Below, piece after piece: positions 6,700-12,389 of a DNA stretch of 27,204 bases. Position 1 is the first letter of the stretch. Every line of letters begins with the position of its first letter. Position numbers and translations under genes: made by a program. The notes beneath the pieces were generated by a model that worked only from the letters and a program-made list of their open reading frames with translations, ran no database searches and was not told where the DNA came from. This DNA comes from a virus, in IMG/VR virus record IMGVR_UViG_3300030450_003021, positions 1 to 27,204 of that record; one strand, given 5' to 3'.

Positions 6700-7011
6700 A
6701 TGAGTAAGATATATATAGAAAATTCAAAATTTATGGAATACATAGATGAATTAGCAACAAGAATAACAGAAGAAAGATTTGGGGAAGAAACATTTGCATA
6801 CTCAAGTGAGGTAGGGCAAGAAGATACCTTAATGTTTACAGAAAAGGCACATGATTTTTATAATGATGTGTATGATGAATACGAAACACTAACTAATAAT
6901 CTGTTAGGTGTATATAGCAATACTGAATTAGATAATTTAGAAGATATTGCAAAAAAATATAGAGAATTATATGGGTCAAAATTTAAAGAAAATTTAAAAG
7001 ATGAAAAATAA
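6700..7011 (+). CDS. Hypothetical small acidic helical protein
   Basis: A 103-aa protein, first of the small-gene cluster. It is acidic and probably all-helical (KFMEYIDELATRITEERFG; ELDNLEDIAKKYRELYGSKF). No motif, signal peptide or membrane segment is seen and I do not recognise a family. The ATG follows a GAAATTATG leader downstream of a promoter-like element and terminator, so it should open a new transcript. Early expression is inferred from position and gene size. Confidence 0.65.
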   Translation: MSKIYIENSKFMEYIDELATRITEERFGEETFAYSSEVGQEDTLMFTEKAHDFYNDVYDEYETLTNNLLGVYSNTELDNLEDIAKKYRELYGSKFKENLKDEK

Positions 7012-7022
7012 TTAAAGAAAAA

Positions 7023-7055
7023 TTTGGAATTTAAAAAAATAAGTGTTATTAATAT
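7023..7055 (+). promoter_or_regulatory. Promoter-like element, repeated type, copy 2
   Basis: TTTG at 7023-7026, 20 nt, TATTAATAT at 7047-7055. The 27 nt at 7005-7031, which cover the -33 box, are identical to 8800-8826. The element lies in the gap between two small genes, 29 nt before an ATG. Confidence 0.6.
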
Positions 7056-7084
7056 AATGTACAAACAATTAAAACAAAACAATT

Positions 7085-7474
7085 ATGAGTGATTTTAGAT
7101 TTATAAAAAGATTTACAGAACAAGATGTTTACATGGTTGATGTAGATGGTATTGATAGTGAAGTACATATTAAAGAGGGTAGAGATTATGAGGTTGAATG
7201 TAATTTTGGGCATATTGAGTGGGAGATACAATTTGAGTTAAGAGAATATGGTATTAAATATATGGATATTAAATTAGTTGATTTAGAGATTGAATTAACA
7301 TGGTTAGATGAGTTGGGTGATGATATAGATACTATTACTTATAGATTAGAAGATTTTGAAAAACATGAGATTGAGTTTGATATTAACTTTAGCAATAGAG
7401 GTAATAGACATGTTGAACCAACAAACTTGAATGTTGATTTTAATGAAAAAAAGGTAACATTAGATATTTATTAA
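7085..7474 (+). CDS. Hypothetical highly acidic beta-rich protein
   Basis: A 129-aa protein with about 34 Asp/Glu against about 14 Lys/Arg and a regular pattern of short beta strands (EVHIKEGRDYEVECNFGHIEWEIQFELR; YMDIKLVDLEIELTWLDEL). No known domain is recognised. It starts behind its own promoter-like element and an A-rich leader that is repeated, letter for letter over 22 nt, in front of the gene at 7679. Strong negative charge on a small beta protein is a trait of DNA-mimic anti-restriction proteins, but that is only a suggestion here. Confidence 0.65.
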   Translation: MSDFRFIKRFTEQDVYMVDVDGIDSEVHIKEGRDYEVECNFGHIEWEIQFELREYGIKYMDIKLVDLEIELTWLDELGDDIDTITYRLEDFEKHEIEFDINFSNRGNRHVEPTNLNVDFNEKKVTLDIY

Positions 7475-7485
7475 AAAATAAAATT

Positions 7486-7659
7486 ATGAATATATATAGG
7501 AATAATCAAGGGTATTTAGTTATAGAAGATTTGTTGGGTGGTGAATATAAATATATGAGTTATTTATATTACACAAAACAAGAGGCAATTAAAAAATTTA
7601 AGCAAAAATATAGCAAATACTATTACAAAAACGGACATAAAATAAAAGATTTATATTAA
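7486..7659 (+). CDS. Hypothetical 57-aa Tyr/Lys-rich protein
   Basis: A 57-aa reading frame with ATG after the AAAATTATG leader typical of this cluster and a TAA stop. It begins MNIYRNNQGYLVIEDLLGG, continues with KYMSYLYYTKQEAIKKFKQK and ends in a Tyr/Lys-rich tail. The order of two or three strands, then a helix beginning 'TKQEAIKKF', is common in small phage proteins of unknown function. It fills the space between two neighbours neatly, which supports it being real. Confidence 0.6.
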   Translation: MNIYRNNQGYLVIEDLLGGEYKYMSYLYYTKQEAIKKFKQKYSKYYYKNGHKIKDLY

Positions 7660-7678
7660 CAATTAAAACAAAACAATT

Positions 7679-7990
7679 ATGAACACAAACAATTTAAATA
7701 GGCATTTAGAAAATAAAGCAACAAAAGATGTAACGGAAATAGTTAATGAGATATTGGATATTTTTGAAAAATATAATAAAAAATATAACTTAGAACATGA
7801 GAGTTTTTATCTTTTAAAAATTAATAAAAACGATAGGAATTGTAAAGAGGAAATAGTTTATGAGGATAAATTATTCAAAATAAACAACATGAGAGATATG
7901 TTAAGAACCATGTTAAAGGATAGATATTTTAATAGAATACTCAAAAGAAGAACAGAAGATTTATTAAACAAAGTAGAATTATTAGATTAA
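7679..7990 (+). CDS. Hypothetical small helical protein
   Basis: A 103-aa, Lys/Asn/Glu-rich protein with helical character (ATKDVTEIVNEILDIFEKYNKKY; MRDMLRTMLKDRYFNRILKRRTEDLLNKVELL). No recognised domain. Its 22-nt leader is identical to that of the gene at 7085, although no promoter-like boxes precede this copy, so the shared leader may be a translation-control sequence. Confidence 0.62.
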   Translation: MNTNNLNRHLENKATKDVTEIVNEILDIFEKYNKKYNLEHESFYLLKINKNDRNCKEEIVYEDKLFKINNMRDMLRTMLKDRYFNRILKRRTEDLLNKVELLD

Positions 7991-7996
7991 AAAATT

Positions 7997-8182
7997 ATGG
8001 ATAAAGAATTTGCAACATATAACAGACACTATAAAGATACTGCTGAGGGGCATATTTTCCTACAAAAGAGGGGTGCTTGCACTATTACTTTAGAGGGTGC
8101 TATGGCTATGACTCAAAAAGAATTAGATAAGTTTGCAGAAATTATGGTGAAAGCATTAAACGAAAACGAATTAAATAAATAA
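7997..8182 (+). CDS. Hypothetical 61-aa protein
   Basis: A short protein: strand-rich first half (TAEGHIFLQKRGACTITLEGAM) and a C-terminal helix (TQKELDKFAEIMVKALNENE). The ATG lies 6 nt after the previous stop behind AAAAATTATG, so it is part of the same transcript. Family not recognised. The strands-then-helix plan is seen in many small phage accessory proteins. Confidence 0.6.
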   Translation: MDKEFATYNRHYKDTAEGHIFLQKRGACTITLEGAMAMTQKELDKFAEIMVKALNENELNK

Positions 8183-8186
8183 AATT

Positions 8187-8516
8187 ATGATAGAAGTAAA
8201 ATTAACAGAACAAGAATTAGATTATATTAAATTAAAATTAGAAGAAGTTTTAGATGATGGTAAAAATTATATGAACAAATCAATTATTGAAGATTTATAT
8301 TCTAAATTAGTTTGCCTTAACTTTAATAAATTGATGGGTGTAAAAAAAGATAAGTTAGAGGTTTATGAGGTGTTGATTGATGGTTTGGAAAGAGAATTTA
8401 AAAATTCACCAAAAAGTGTGCAAGATTATATGGCGAATAATTGGAAAGAGTGTATGGAAGATTTGGTAAGAGATTTTGATGATAATATATTTAATAAGTA
8501 TTCAAATAATGTGTAA
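8187..8516 (+). CDS. Hypothetical acidic helical protein
   Basis: A 109-aa protein, largely helical (LTEQELDYIKLKLEEVLDDG; EVYEVLIDGLEREFKNSPKSVQDYM). No membrane or signal segment and no catalytic motif recognised. It starts 4 nt after the preceding gene, in the same A-rich leader context, and the following gene starts 4 nt after its stop, which indicates one transcript. Confidence 0.6.
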   Translation: MIEVKLTEQELDYIKLKLEEVLDDGKNYMNKSIIEDLYSKLVCLNFNKLMGVKKDKLEVYEVLIDGLEREFKNSPKSVQDYMANNWKECMEDLVRDFDDNIFNKYSNNV

Positions 8517-8520
8517 AACT

Positions 8521-8793
8521 ATGGAAAAAGAAACAATAATAATATGGGTAGATGGTTTAGAAAAATTCTACGAAATAAATAAAAAAGAATGGTTAAAGAA
8601 CAGAGATGTTTTAGTGTTCCCTGAAAATGAAAAAGGTTGGGGGTGTAGTGAACACGAATACGAATCAAACAAAGATTGGAATTGGAAAGGAAAAAATGAA
8701 ATAAAAAAGTTAAAAGAAGATTTAATTAATTATAATAGGACGCACCCAAATTCATCTACAACATTTGACAATTCAACAATAGATAGTTATTAA
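8521..8793 (+). CDS. Hypothetical Trp-containing small protein
   Basis: I chose the ATG at 8521 (90 aa, MEKETIIIWVDGLEKFYEIN) since the frame upstream overlaps the previous gene and has an atypical hydrophobic start. The protein has a short strand-helix N-terminus, then a Trp-rich middle (EKGWGCSEHEYESNKDWNWKGKNE) and a Ser/Thr-rich end. No family recognised. It ends just before the second promoter-like element of this cluster, suggesting it closes the preceding transcript. Confidence 0.6.
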   Translation: MEKETIIIWVDGLEKFYEINKKEWLKNRDVLVFPENEKGWGCSEHEYESNKDWNWKGKNEIKKLKEDLINYNRTHPNSSTTFDNSTIDSY

Positions 8794-8817
8794 AAAATTA
8801 AAATAATTAAAGAAAAA

Positions 8818-8850
8818 TTTGGAATTACGAAATTAATATCGTATTAATAT
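8818..8850 (+). promoter_or_regulatory. Promoter-like element, repeated type, copy 3
   Basis: TTTG at 8818-8821, 20 nt, TATTAATAT at 8842-8850, 30 nt before the ATG at 8881. The stretch at 8800-8826 is identical to 7005-7031, and the leader after it differs from that at 7066-7087 by a single extra T. Confidence 0.6.
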
Positions 8851-8880
8851 AGTATAGTAACAATTTAAAACAAAACAATT

Positions 8881-9102
8881 ATGGTAACAGATAAAAATAG
8901 AATAGATTACATTATGGCTTATGAAGATGGTAGTATTGATGATAAAGGGGTATTAGAATTATTTAGTCATCTTATAAAAAATGGTATGTGTTGGAGTTTG
9001 CAGGGGCATTATGGTAGAACCGCAAGTGCATTAATAGAGAATGATTATGTAAATAGAAATGGTGAAATTAATTGGTGTTTAATAAATAGTAAAATAGATT
9101 AA
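8881..9102 (+). CDS. Conserved small phage protein, 'LQGHYGR' type
   Basis: A 73-aa protein with the pattern IMAYEDGSIDDKGVLELFSHLIKNGMCWSLQGHYGR-x-A-x-ALI. I recognise this as a small family found in many unrelated phages (YEdGel...LFqxLIdtGxxWxLQGhYGRtAxxLI; probably DUF7417), function unknown. It is close to the usual family length. It starts the second transcript unit of the cluster and is followed after 2 nt by another conserved phage gene. The family recognition is from memory and not searched. Confidence 0.75.
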   Translation: MVTDKNRIDYIMAYEDGSIDDKGVLELFSHLIKNGMCWSLQGHYGRTASALIENDYVNRNGEINWCLINSKID

Positions 9103-9104
9103 TT

Positions 9105-9467
9105 ATGGGATATAGAAGTAAAGTAATTTTTGGTGTTAAAGAAGAACACAAAGATAAATTTAATAAAATGATAGATAAGGCATGTGAATTTGATAAGAGT
9201 GATTATTATAAGGGTAAAATTAAGGTTGTTAAGCCGATATATTTAAAAGAAAATTGGATAGTTTTTGAAGATGATTATTTAAAGTGGTATGATAGTTACA
9301 CATCTGTTTCTTTTATTAATGAAACAATAGCTGAGTGGTGTGAAGATGAGGACATGGGGGCATTTAGGATATGTTTAGGCGAAGATGGTTACAAAGATGA
9401 GTGTGGGCATTGGTACGATATAGTTGAGGAAAGGCATGATGTAAATATAGTTGAAAGGACAGAATAA
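9105..9467 (+). CDS. Conserved phage protein with MGYRSxV start
   Basis: A 120-aa protein starting MGYRSKVIFGV, a start shared by a family of small phage and prophage proteins (MGYRSDV/MGYRSEV), and carrying the matching later features KWYDSYTSVSFI and RICLGEDGYKDECGHWYD. The family has no established function that I know of. It lies 2 nt after the LQGHYGR protein and ends right before the structured noncoding stretch beginning at 9474, so it is the last gene of its transcript or regulated by that stretch. Confidence 0.72.
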   Translation: MGYRSKVIFGVKEEHKDKFNKMIDKACEFDKSDYYKGKIKVVKPIYLKENWIVFEDDYLKWYDSYTSVSFINETIAEWCEDEDMGAFRICLGEDGYKDECGHWYDIVEERHDVNIVERTE

Positions 9468-9791
9468 AAATAAGGGGGCAAGTTGCAATTATTTTAATTA
9501 ATTATTAATTAGTTATACTTTGTGTTCACTATTGCCTATTTCTTGCCCCTAAACATAATGGTGTGTAATGGTTTGTAGAGTAATTAACTACATATTCACT
9601 TAAATAACACAAATTCACTTGCGAAACCAAGTGTTAGCCATAATAATATAAGGTTGGATATAGGAGAAACCATATCTGTAAAAGTAAACTATTAGTCGTG
9701 TTTACTTTCCTATCAACATAAGGGGGTACTCTTTATAGGGGGGTACTCAAAGGGGGGGGGTGATATTATTAACAAATAAAACAAAAAAACT
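9468..9791. other. Gene-free, hairpin- and G-tract-rich region; possible structured RNA
   Basis: The 324-nt gap has no coding-quality frame but dense secondary-structure potential: an outer stem GGGGCAAG (9475-9482) / CTTGCCCC (9542-9549) with inner stem GCAAT (9485-9489) / ATTGC (9531-9535); CACTTG (9616-9621) / CAAGTG (9628-9633) with a competing pair TAACAC (9605-9610) / GTGTTA (9631-9636); GATAT (9657-9661) / ATATC (9672-9676); and a 9-bp stem AAAGTAAAC (9681-9689) / GTTTACTTT (9700-9708). It ends with three G-tracts. It could be a noncoding RNA, an untranslated control element or a DNA site. No known RNA class is recognised. Confidence 0.4.
9722..9760 (+). other. G-tract cluster, potential G-quadruplex
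   Basis: G5 at 9722-9726, G6 at 9738-9743 and G9 at 9752-9760 on the + strand, with GGGGGTACTC present twice. G9 could supply two G-runs, so four runs of three or more are available within 39 nt. It ends 31 nt before the ATG at 9792, so it would be in that gene's leader. Confidence 0.5.
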
Positions 9792-10040
9792 ATGATACAA
9801 AACAAATTAAGAGAACGATTAAAACTAGATTTTGTTCGTTTCAAGTACAAAAAAAAAGATGGTAATGTTAGACATGCTTTTGGCACAAATAACCCTGAAT
9901 ATCTATACAAATTCTTTAATGTAGTATTAGATAGTGATGGTAAACAAAAGGCAAGTGATGATTTGATAACCTATTATGATTGTGATAAAAAAGGTTGGAG
10001 ATGTTTAAGGAGTGATAACTTAATAGATATATTGGTATGA
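9792..10040 (+). CDS. SH3-like beta-barrel protein, WYL_2 (DUF2693)-like
   Basis: An 82-aa protein whose order of elements matches the small phage family with an SH3-like beta barrel (WYL_2): a basic N-terminal helix (MIQNKLRERLK), strand VRFKYKKKDGNVRHAFGT-N-x-EYLYKFF, then a spacer with Lys residues, and DLITYYDCDKKGWRCLRSDNLI. In the family the equivalent segments are KKKDGTxRxxxGTTN and xVxYFDxxKxGWRSF. Function is unknown; nucleic-acid binding is often proposed for this fold. It overlaps the next gene by 4 nt. Confidence 0.72.
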   Translation: MIQNKLRERLKLDFVRFKYKKKDGNVRHAFGTNNPEYLYKFFNVVLDSDGKQKASDDLITYYDCDKKGWRCLRSDNLIDILV

Positions 10041-10333
10041 AAAAAAAGGAAAGAGTTGTATGGATATTACAAAGAGTTGTTTATCATAAAGTAGGCGAAA
10101 TATGTGTTAATGTTCCTGATGATATTGAAACGGAAGATGTGGGCGATTGGTTGATGAATAATGAGGGTGATTGGTATGATGATATTGCTCAGGAGGTTCA
10201 TGAGTGTACTTTGCATTTAGGAGATGGTATTAGAAGTGGTAATTTAGGGGCATGGACAGATGAAGATGAAGATGTTGAAACTAGATATGAAGTTAAAGAA
10301 GATGATAAATTCATCTATGGAGGGCATGTTTAA
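10037..10333 (+). CDS. Hypothetical acidic protein
   Basis: A 98-aa protein with a basic start (MKKKERVVWILQRVVY) and a strongly acidic remainder (about 25 Asp/Glu against 10 Lys/Arg): ETEDVGDWLMNNEGDWYDDIAQEV, GAWTDEDEDVETRYEVKEDD. Its ATG overlaps the stop of the WYL_2-like gene by 4 nt (ATGA), so the two are coupled. No family recognised. Its N-terminal strand followed by 'GEICVNVPDDIETEDVGDWL' resembles small phage proteins with a mixed alpha/beta plan, but this is only a resemblance. Confidence 0.62.
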   Translation: MKKKERVVWILQRVVYHKVGEICVNVPDDIETEDVGDWLMNNEGDWYDDIAQEVHECTLHLGDGIRSGNLGAWTDEDEDVETRYEVKEDDKFIYGGHV

Positions 10334-10368
10334 TAATAATAATAATTAATAATAATAAAATATATAAT

Positions 10369-10461
10369 ATGATGGAGATTTTTAATAATGAGTTTTTAAT
10401 GATATTTTTAGTAGTGTTTTTTGCTATTTATAGCATGATGCAACCAAACTCAAGAATATAA
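10369..10461 (+). CDS. 30-aa single-pass membrane micropeptide
   Basis: ATG ATG start, TAA stop, 30 residues, with a continuous hydrophobic stretch at about residues 9-24 (FLMIFLVVFFAIYSMM) flanked by MMEIFNNE and QPNSRI. It follows an AT-rich leader 35 nt after the previous gene and lies just before a terminator. Its small size makes chance possible, yet the start context and clean transmembrane design support it. Role unknown. Confidence 0.42.
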   Translation: MMEIFNNEFLMIFLVVFFAIYSMMQPNSRI

Positions 10462-10489
10462 AATAAAATTATTGTTTTGTTGTGTGATT

Positions 10490-10540
10490 GGGGGATTGAT
10501 TTTTACTACTATTTTTATCTTTCCCCCTTTTGTTGTTTTT
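10490..10540 (+). terminator. Terminator-like hairpin with T-rich tail
   Basis: GGGGGA (10490-10495) can pair with TCCCCC (10522-10527) across a 26-nt AT-rich loop, followed by a T-rich run to 10540. The loop is long for a classic intrinsic terminator, so the call is moderate. It lies 28 nt after the micropeptide stop. Confidence 0.5.
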
Positions 10541-10577
10541 TAAAAAGTTCAAATGTACGGCAAATTTCCCTTTAAAG
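10541..10577 (+). repeat. Four-copy intergenic repeat, copy 3
   Basis: TAAAAAGTTCAAATGTACGG followed by CAAATTTCCCTTTAAAG. AAAGTTCAAATGTACG is identical to the same stretch in copy 1, about 4.2 kb away. It lies directly after the terminator-like hairpin. Confidence 0.65.
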
Positions 10578-10580
10578 AAA

Positions 10581-10618
10581 AAAAAAAGTTCAGGGGAACG
10601 GCAGAGTTGCCTTTAGGG
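10581..10618 (+). repeat. Four-copy intergenic repeat, copy 4
   Basis: AAAAAGTTCAGGGGAACGGC followed by AGAGTTGCCTTTAGGG. In this copy GTTC...GAAC is a perfect inverted repeat and GGCA-GAGT-TGCC forms a 4-bp hairpin. It follows copy 3 after 3 nt. Confidence 0.6.
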
Positions 10619-10983
10619 TAGATTATTGTTTTTGTTTTTTTTTTTTGTTAATAAGTTGCTAAAAATAACACTATAAAAATTAGGATATTTAAAAAAATCA
10701 TAATTGAAAAAAAGTGTTTTTTTCTTTGGTTTATTCATTTATTTTTATATAGATTTTTTAATTATTTATTCATAAGTAAAAAAATTAAATAAAACAAATT
10801 ATTTTTAAAATTTATTTCAAAAAAAAGTTAAAAAAAATTAGGAATTGTCAATTATTTTGTTATTCGTGTGTATGTATATATATATATATAGAAATTATTA
10901 AAAAAAACTTTGCTTTGTAAGTGCTTGATTATCAGTGTTTTAGCTAATAAAATGAAAATAATTTAAAAAAAAGTGTCAAAAAA

Positions 10984-11015
10984 TTTGGTGGTTCGGTTTG
11001 CCCTGCTTAAATTAG
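10984..11015 (+). promoter_or_regulatory. Bacteroidota-type promoter for the second small-gene cluster
   Basis: TTTG at 10984-10987, 20 nt, TAAATTAG at 11008-11015, which matches TAnnTTTG at all but one fixed position. The ATG of the next gene is at 11054. The stretch before the -33 box (AAAAAATTTGG) resembles the repeated elements at 7023 and 8818. Confidence 0.55.
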
Positions 11016-11053
11016 CAATATAATTGATTAAGTAATAATTAAAAAATAGTAAA

Positions 11054-11257
11054 ATGAAAAATACAGAATTACAAGCAAGATTAAATATGTTAGAAGAAAT
11101 AAACAGATTAAAAGAAGAAAATGAAAATTTAAATAGAGTGTTGAAATTTTATATAAAAGAAGTATTAAATTTAAAAAATCAAATTCAAGAGAGTGAAAAG
11201 TTAAATTATCAACATTTAGAAACAATAAATAAAATAATAAATAGAAACAATAAATAA
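11054..11257 (+). CDS. Hypothetical 67-aa coiled-coil protein
   Basis: Almost wholly helical with Leu/Ile at heptad positions (LQARLNMLEEINRLKEENENLNRVLKFYIKEVLNLK...). No other domain. It probably oligomerises or binds a partner through the coiled coil. First gene of the second small-gene cluster, behind an AAAAAATAGTAAAATG leader that recurs in front of the gene at 11452. Confidence 0.55.
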   Translation: MKNTELQARLNMLEEINRLKEENENLNRVLKFYIKEVLNLKNQIQESEKLNYQHLETINKIINRNNK

Positions 11258-11300
11258 AATAATAAATAAATAAAATAGTAATAATTAAAAAATTAATAAA

Positions 11301-11423
11301 ATGAATTTAACAAGACAAAGCAAAAAAAACAAAATTGAAAATGTAATAATAGGACTTATACAAATAATTTATATAAGTGGTTTTATAACAATGGTAGTAA
11401 TTGCAATTAGTAACGTGATATAA
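11301..11423 (+). CDS. 40-aa single-pass membrane micropeptide
   Basis: ATG start after the AT-rich leader of this cluster, TAA stop. A basic, polar N-terminus (MNLTRQSKKNKIEN) is followed by one hydrophobic segment of about 25 residues (VIIGLIQIIYISGFITMVVI...). Positive-inside topology would put the N-terminus in the cytoplasm. No family recognised; assigned from start context, length and design. Confidence 0.45.
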   Translation: MNLTRQSKKNKIENVIIGLIQIIYISGFITMVVIAISNVI

Positions 11424-11451
11424 TAATAATAAAAATTTAAAAAATAGTAAA

Positions 11452-11649
11452 ATGAAAATAGAATTAAGAACAACAGAATTATTTATAGTAATAGATGAAG
11501 AAACTCTATTAACTGCAAAAGGAAAAGGTAACAAAACTGCAAAGTTTGAAACAGAAGAACAAGCTTGGGAGTGGGCAAGTGAAAGATTAAATTTGTGGTG
11601 TGTGGTAAAAATACACTTTAAACATGAATGGATAGAACATAAAATTTAA
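11452..11649 (+). CDS. Hypothetical 65-aa alpha/beta protein
   Basis: It begins with strands (MKIELRTTELFIVIDEETLLTAKG), then a helix with FETEEQAWEWASERLNLW, then a final strand VVKIHFKHEWIEHKI with several His and Trp. The strand-helix-strand plan with a 'T-E-E-x-A' helix cap is frequent in short phage proteins. No function can be assigned. Its leader matches that of the gene at 11054 over AAAAAATAGTAAAATG. Confidence 0.58.
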   Translation: MKIELRTTELFIVIDEETLLTAKGKGNKTAKFETEEQAWEWASERLNLWCVVKIHFKHEWIEHKI

Positions 11650-11679
11650 AAAATAGTAATAATTAAAAAATAAAACAAA

Positions 11680-11874
11680 ATGAAAAATTTAAAAAATAGT
11701 ATCAAGAAGTTTATATGTTTATTTACAATAGTATTAATTATTTGTTGCGGTGTTGGTGGTGTAGTTTATACAATAGCAAACTTAGGGGCAATAAACACTT
11801 TTATTCTAATGGGGGCAATTATTTTTATTAAAGTAGGGGCAACAATGTTGAAAAGTATTAATTTAAAATTTTAG
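11680..11874 (+). CDS. Small two-helix membrane protein
   Basis: A 64-aa protein with a basic start (MKNLKNSIKKF) and two hydrophobic segments at about residues 12-31 (CLFTIVLIICCGVGGVVYTI) and 37-54 (AINTFILMGAIIFIKVGA). It is a probable inner-membrane protein; no family recognised. Its place in a cluster of small genes and not beside the endolysin argues against a holin role, though a membrane-linked effect on the host is possible. Confidence 0.55.
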   Translation: MKNLKNSIKKFICLFTIVLIICCGVGGVVYTIANLGAINTFILMGAIIFIKVGATMLKSINLKF

Positions 11875-11878
11875 AAAT

Positions 11879-12199
11879 ATGTATATATATAAAATTTATT
11901 TTGCAACAGATGTTGAATATAAACAAACTAATAAATTAATTAGTGAATTAGAAACATTATTTTTAAATAATAACATAAAATTAGATGGTTTTTCAATTAT
12001 TAATTCAAATGGATATTATAGACAAGAAATAGAAAAAAGTTATATTTTTGAATATATAGAAAATTTATCTTATTTTAATGATAAAATGGGAACAACGATA
12101 ATAATAGATAATTTAATAAAAAAAATATCTAAATTAATAAAGGGATATTATAAACAAAAAGAAGTATTAACAACAAAACAAAAAATTGATATATTATGA
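11879..12199 (+). CDS. Hypothetical small alpha/beta protein
   Basis: A 106-aa protein: YIYKIYFATDVEY as first strand, a helix NKLISELETLFLNNNI, then LDGFSIINSNGYYRQEIEKSYIFEYIENL and a C-terminal helix with Lys. The 'G(F)S...GYY..E.EKSY' pattern brings to mind small ferredoxin-like phage proteins with GxWxGxxExS (DUF3574-like), at low certainty. It overlaps the next gene by 4 nt (ATGA). Confidence 0.58.
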   Translation: MYIYKIYFATDVEYKQTNKLISELETLFLNNNIKLDGFSIINSNGYYRQEIEKSYIFEYIENLSYFNDKMGTTIIIDNLIKKISKLIKGYYKQKEVLTTKQKIDIL

Positions 12200-12378
12200 T
12201 GAATTACAAAGAATTTAAAAAAGAATGTTTATTCTATAATAAAAGAGTTATGTACGAACATAACGGAATTAATTATTATTTGTTCAGTAAGACAACGAAC
12301 ATAGAACACAACGAACAGAATTTAATTAATTGTTATGAATATATAAAAGAAAATAAAAAAGAATTATTAACAAATTAA
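12196..12378 (+). CDS. Hypothetical 60-aa protein
   Basis: Starts at an ATGATG that overlaps the previous stop; the second ATG (12199) is equally possible. The protein has a helix (MNYKEFKKECLFYNKR), strands (VMYEHNGINYYLFSKT) and a final helix (QNLINCYEYIKENKKEL). Lys, Asn and Tyr are abundant, as expected in AT-rich DNA. No family recognised. Confidence 0.5.
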   Translation: MMNYKEFKKECLFYNKRVMYEHNGINYYLFSKTTNIEHNEQNLINCYEYIKENKKELLTN

Positions 12379-12389
12379 AATAAAATAAG

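Larger units (their letters stand above)
10462..11053. other. 592-nt gene-free AT-rich gap
   Basis: The gap holds a terminator-like hairpin (10490-10540), repeat copies 3 and 4, long A- and T-runs (T12 at about 10635-10646), a short TA dinucleotide run (about 10876-10890) and a promoter-like pair at 10984-11015. No coding-quality frame is seen on either strand. Its AT richness between two gene clusters would suit a replication or transcription control region. Confidence 0.6.

Noticed and set aside
7652-7659. TATATTAA before the gene at 7679 as a -7 box
   Set aside because: It overlaps the end of the 57-aa gene and no TTTG-like box lies 20 nt upstream.
9713-9910. Open frame on the minus strand across the G-tracts
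   Set aside because: It overlaps the start of the well-supported WYL_2-like gene, is rich in Pro/Phe from antisense of G- and A-runs, and no minus-strand gene is seen elsewhere.
6371-10618. GTTCAAAT in the repeats as a tRNA T-loop
   Set aside because: No acceptor, D or anticodon arms can be drawn around any copy; no CCA end.
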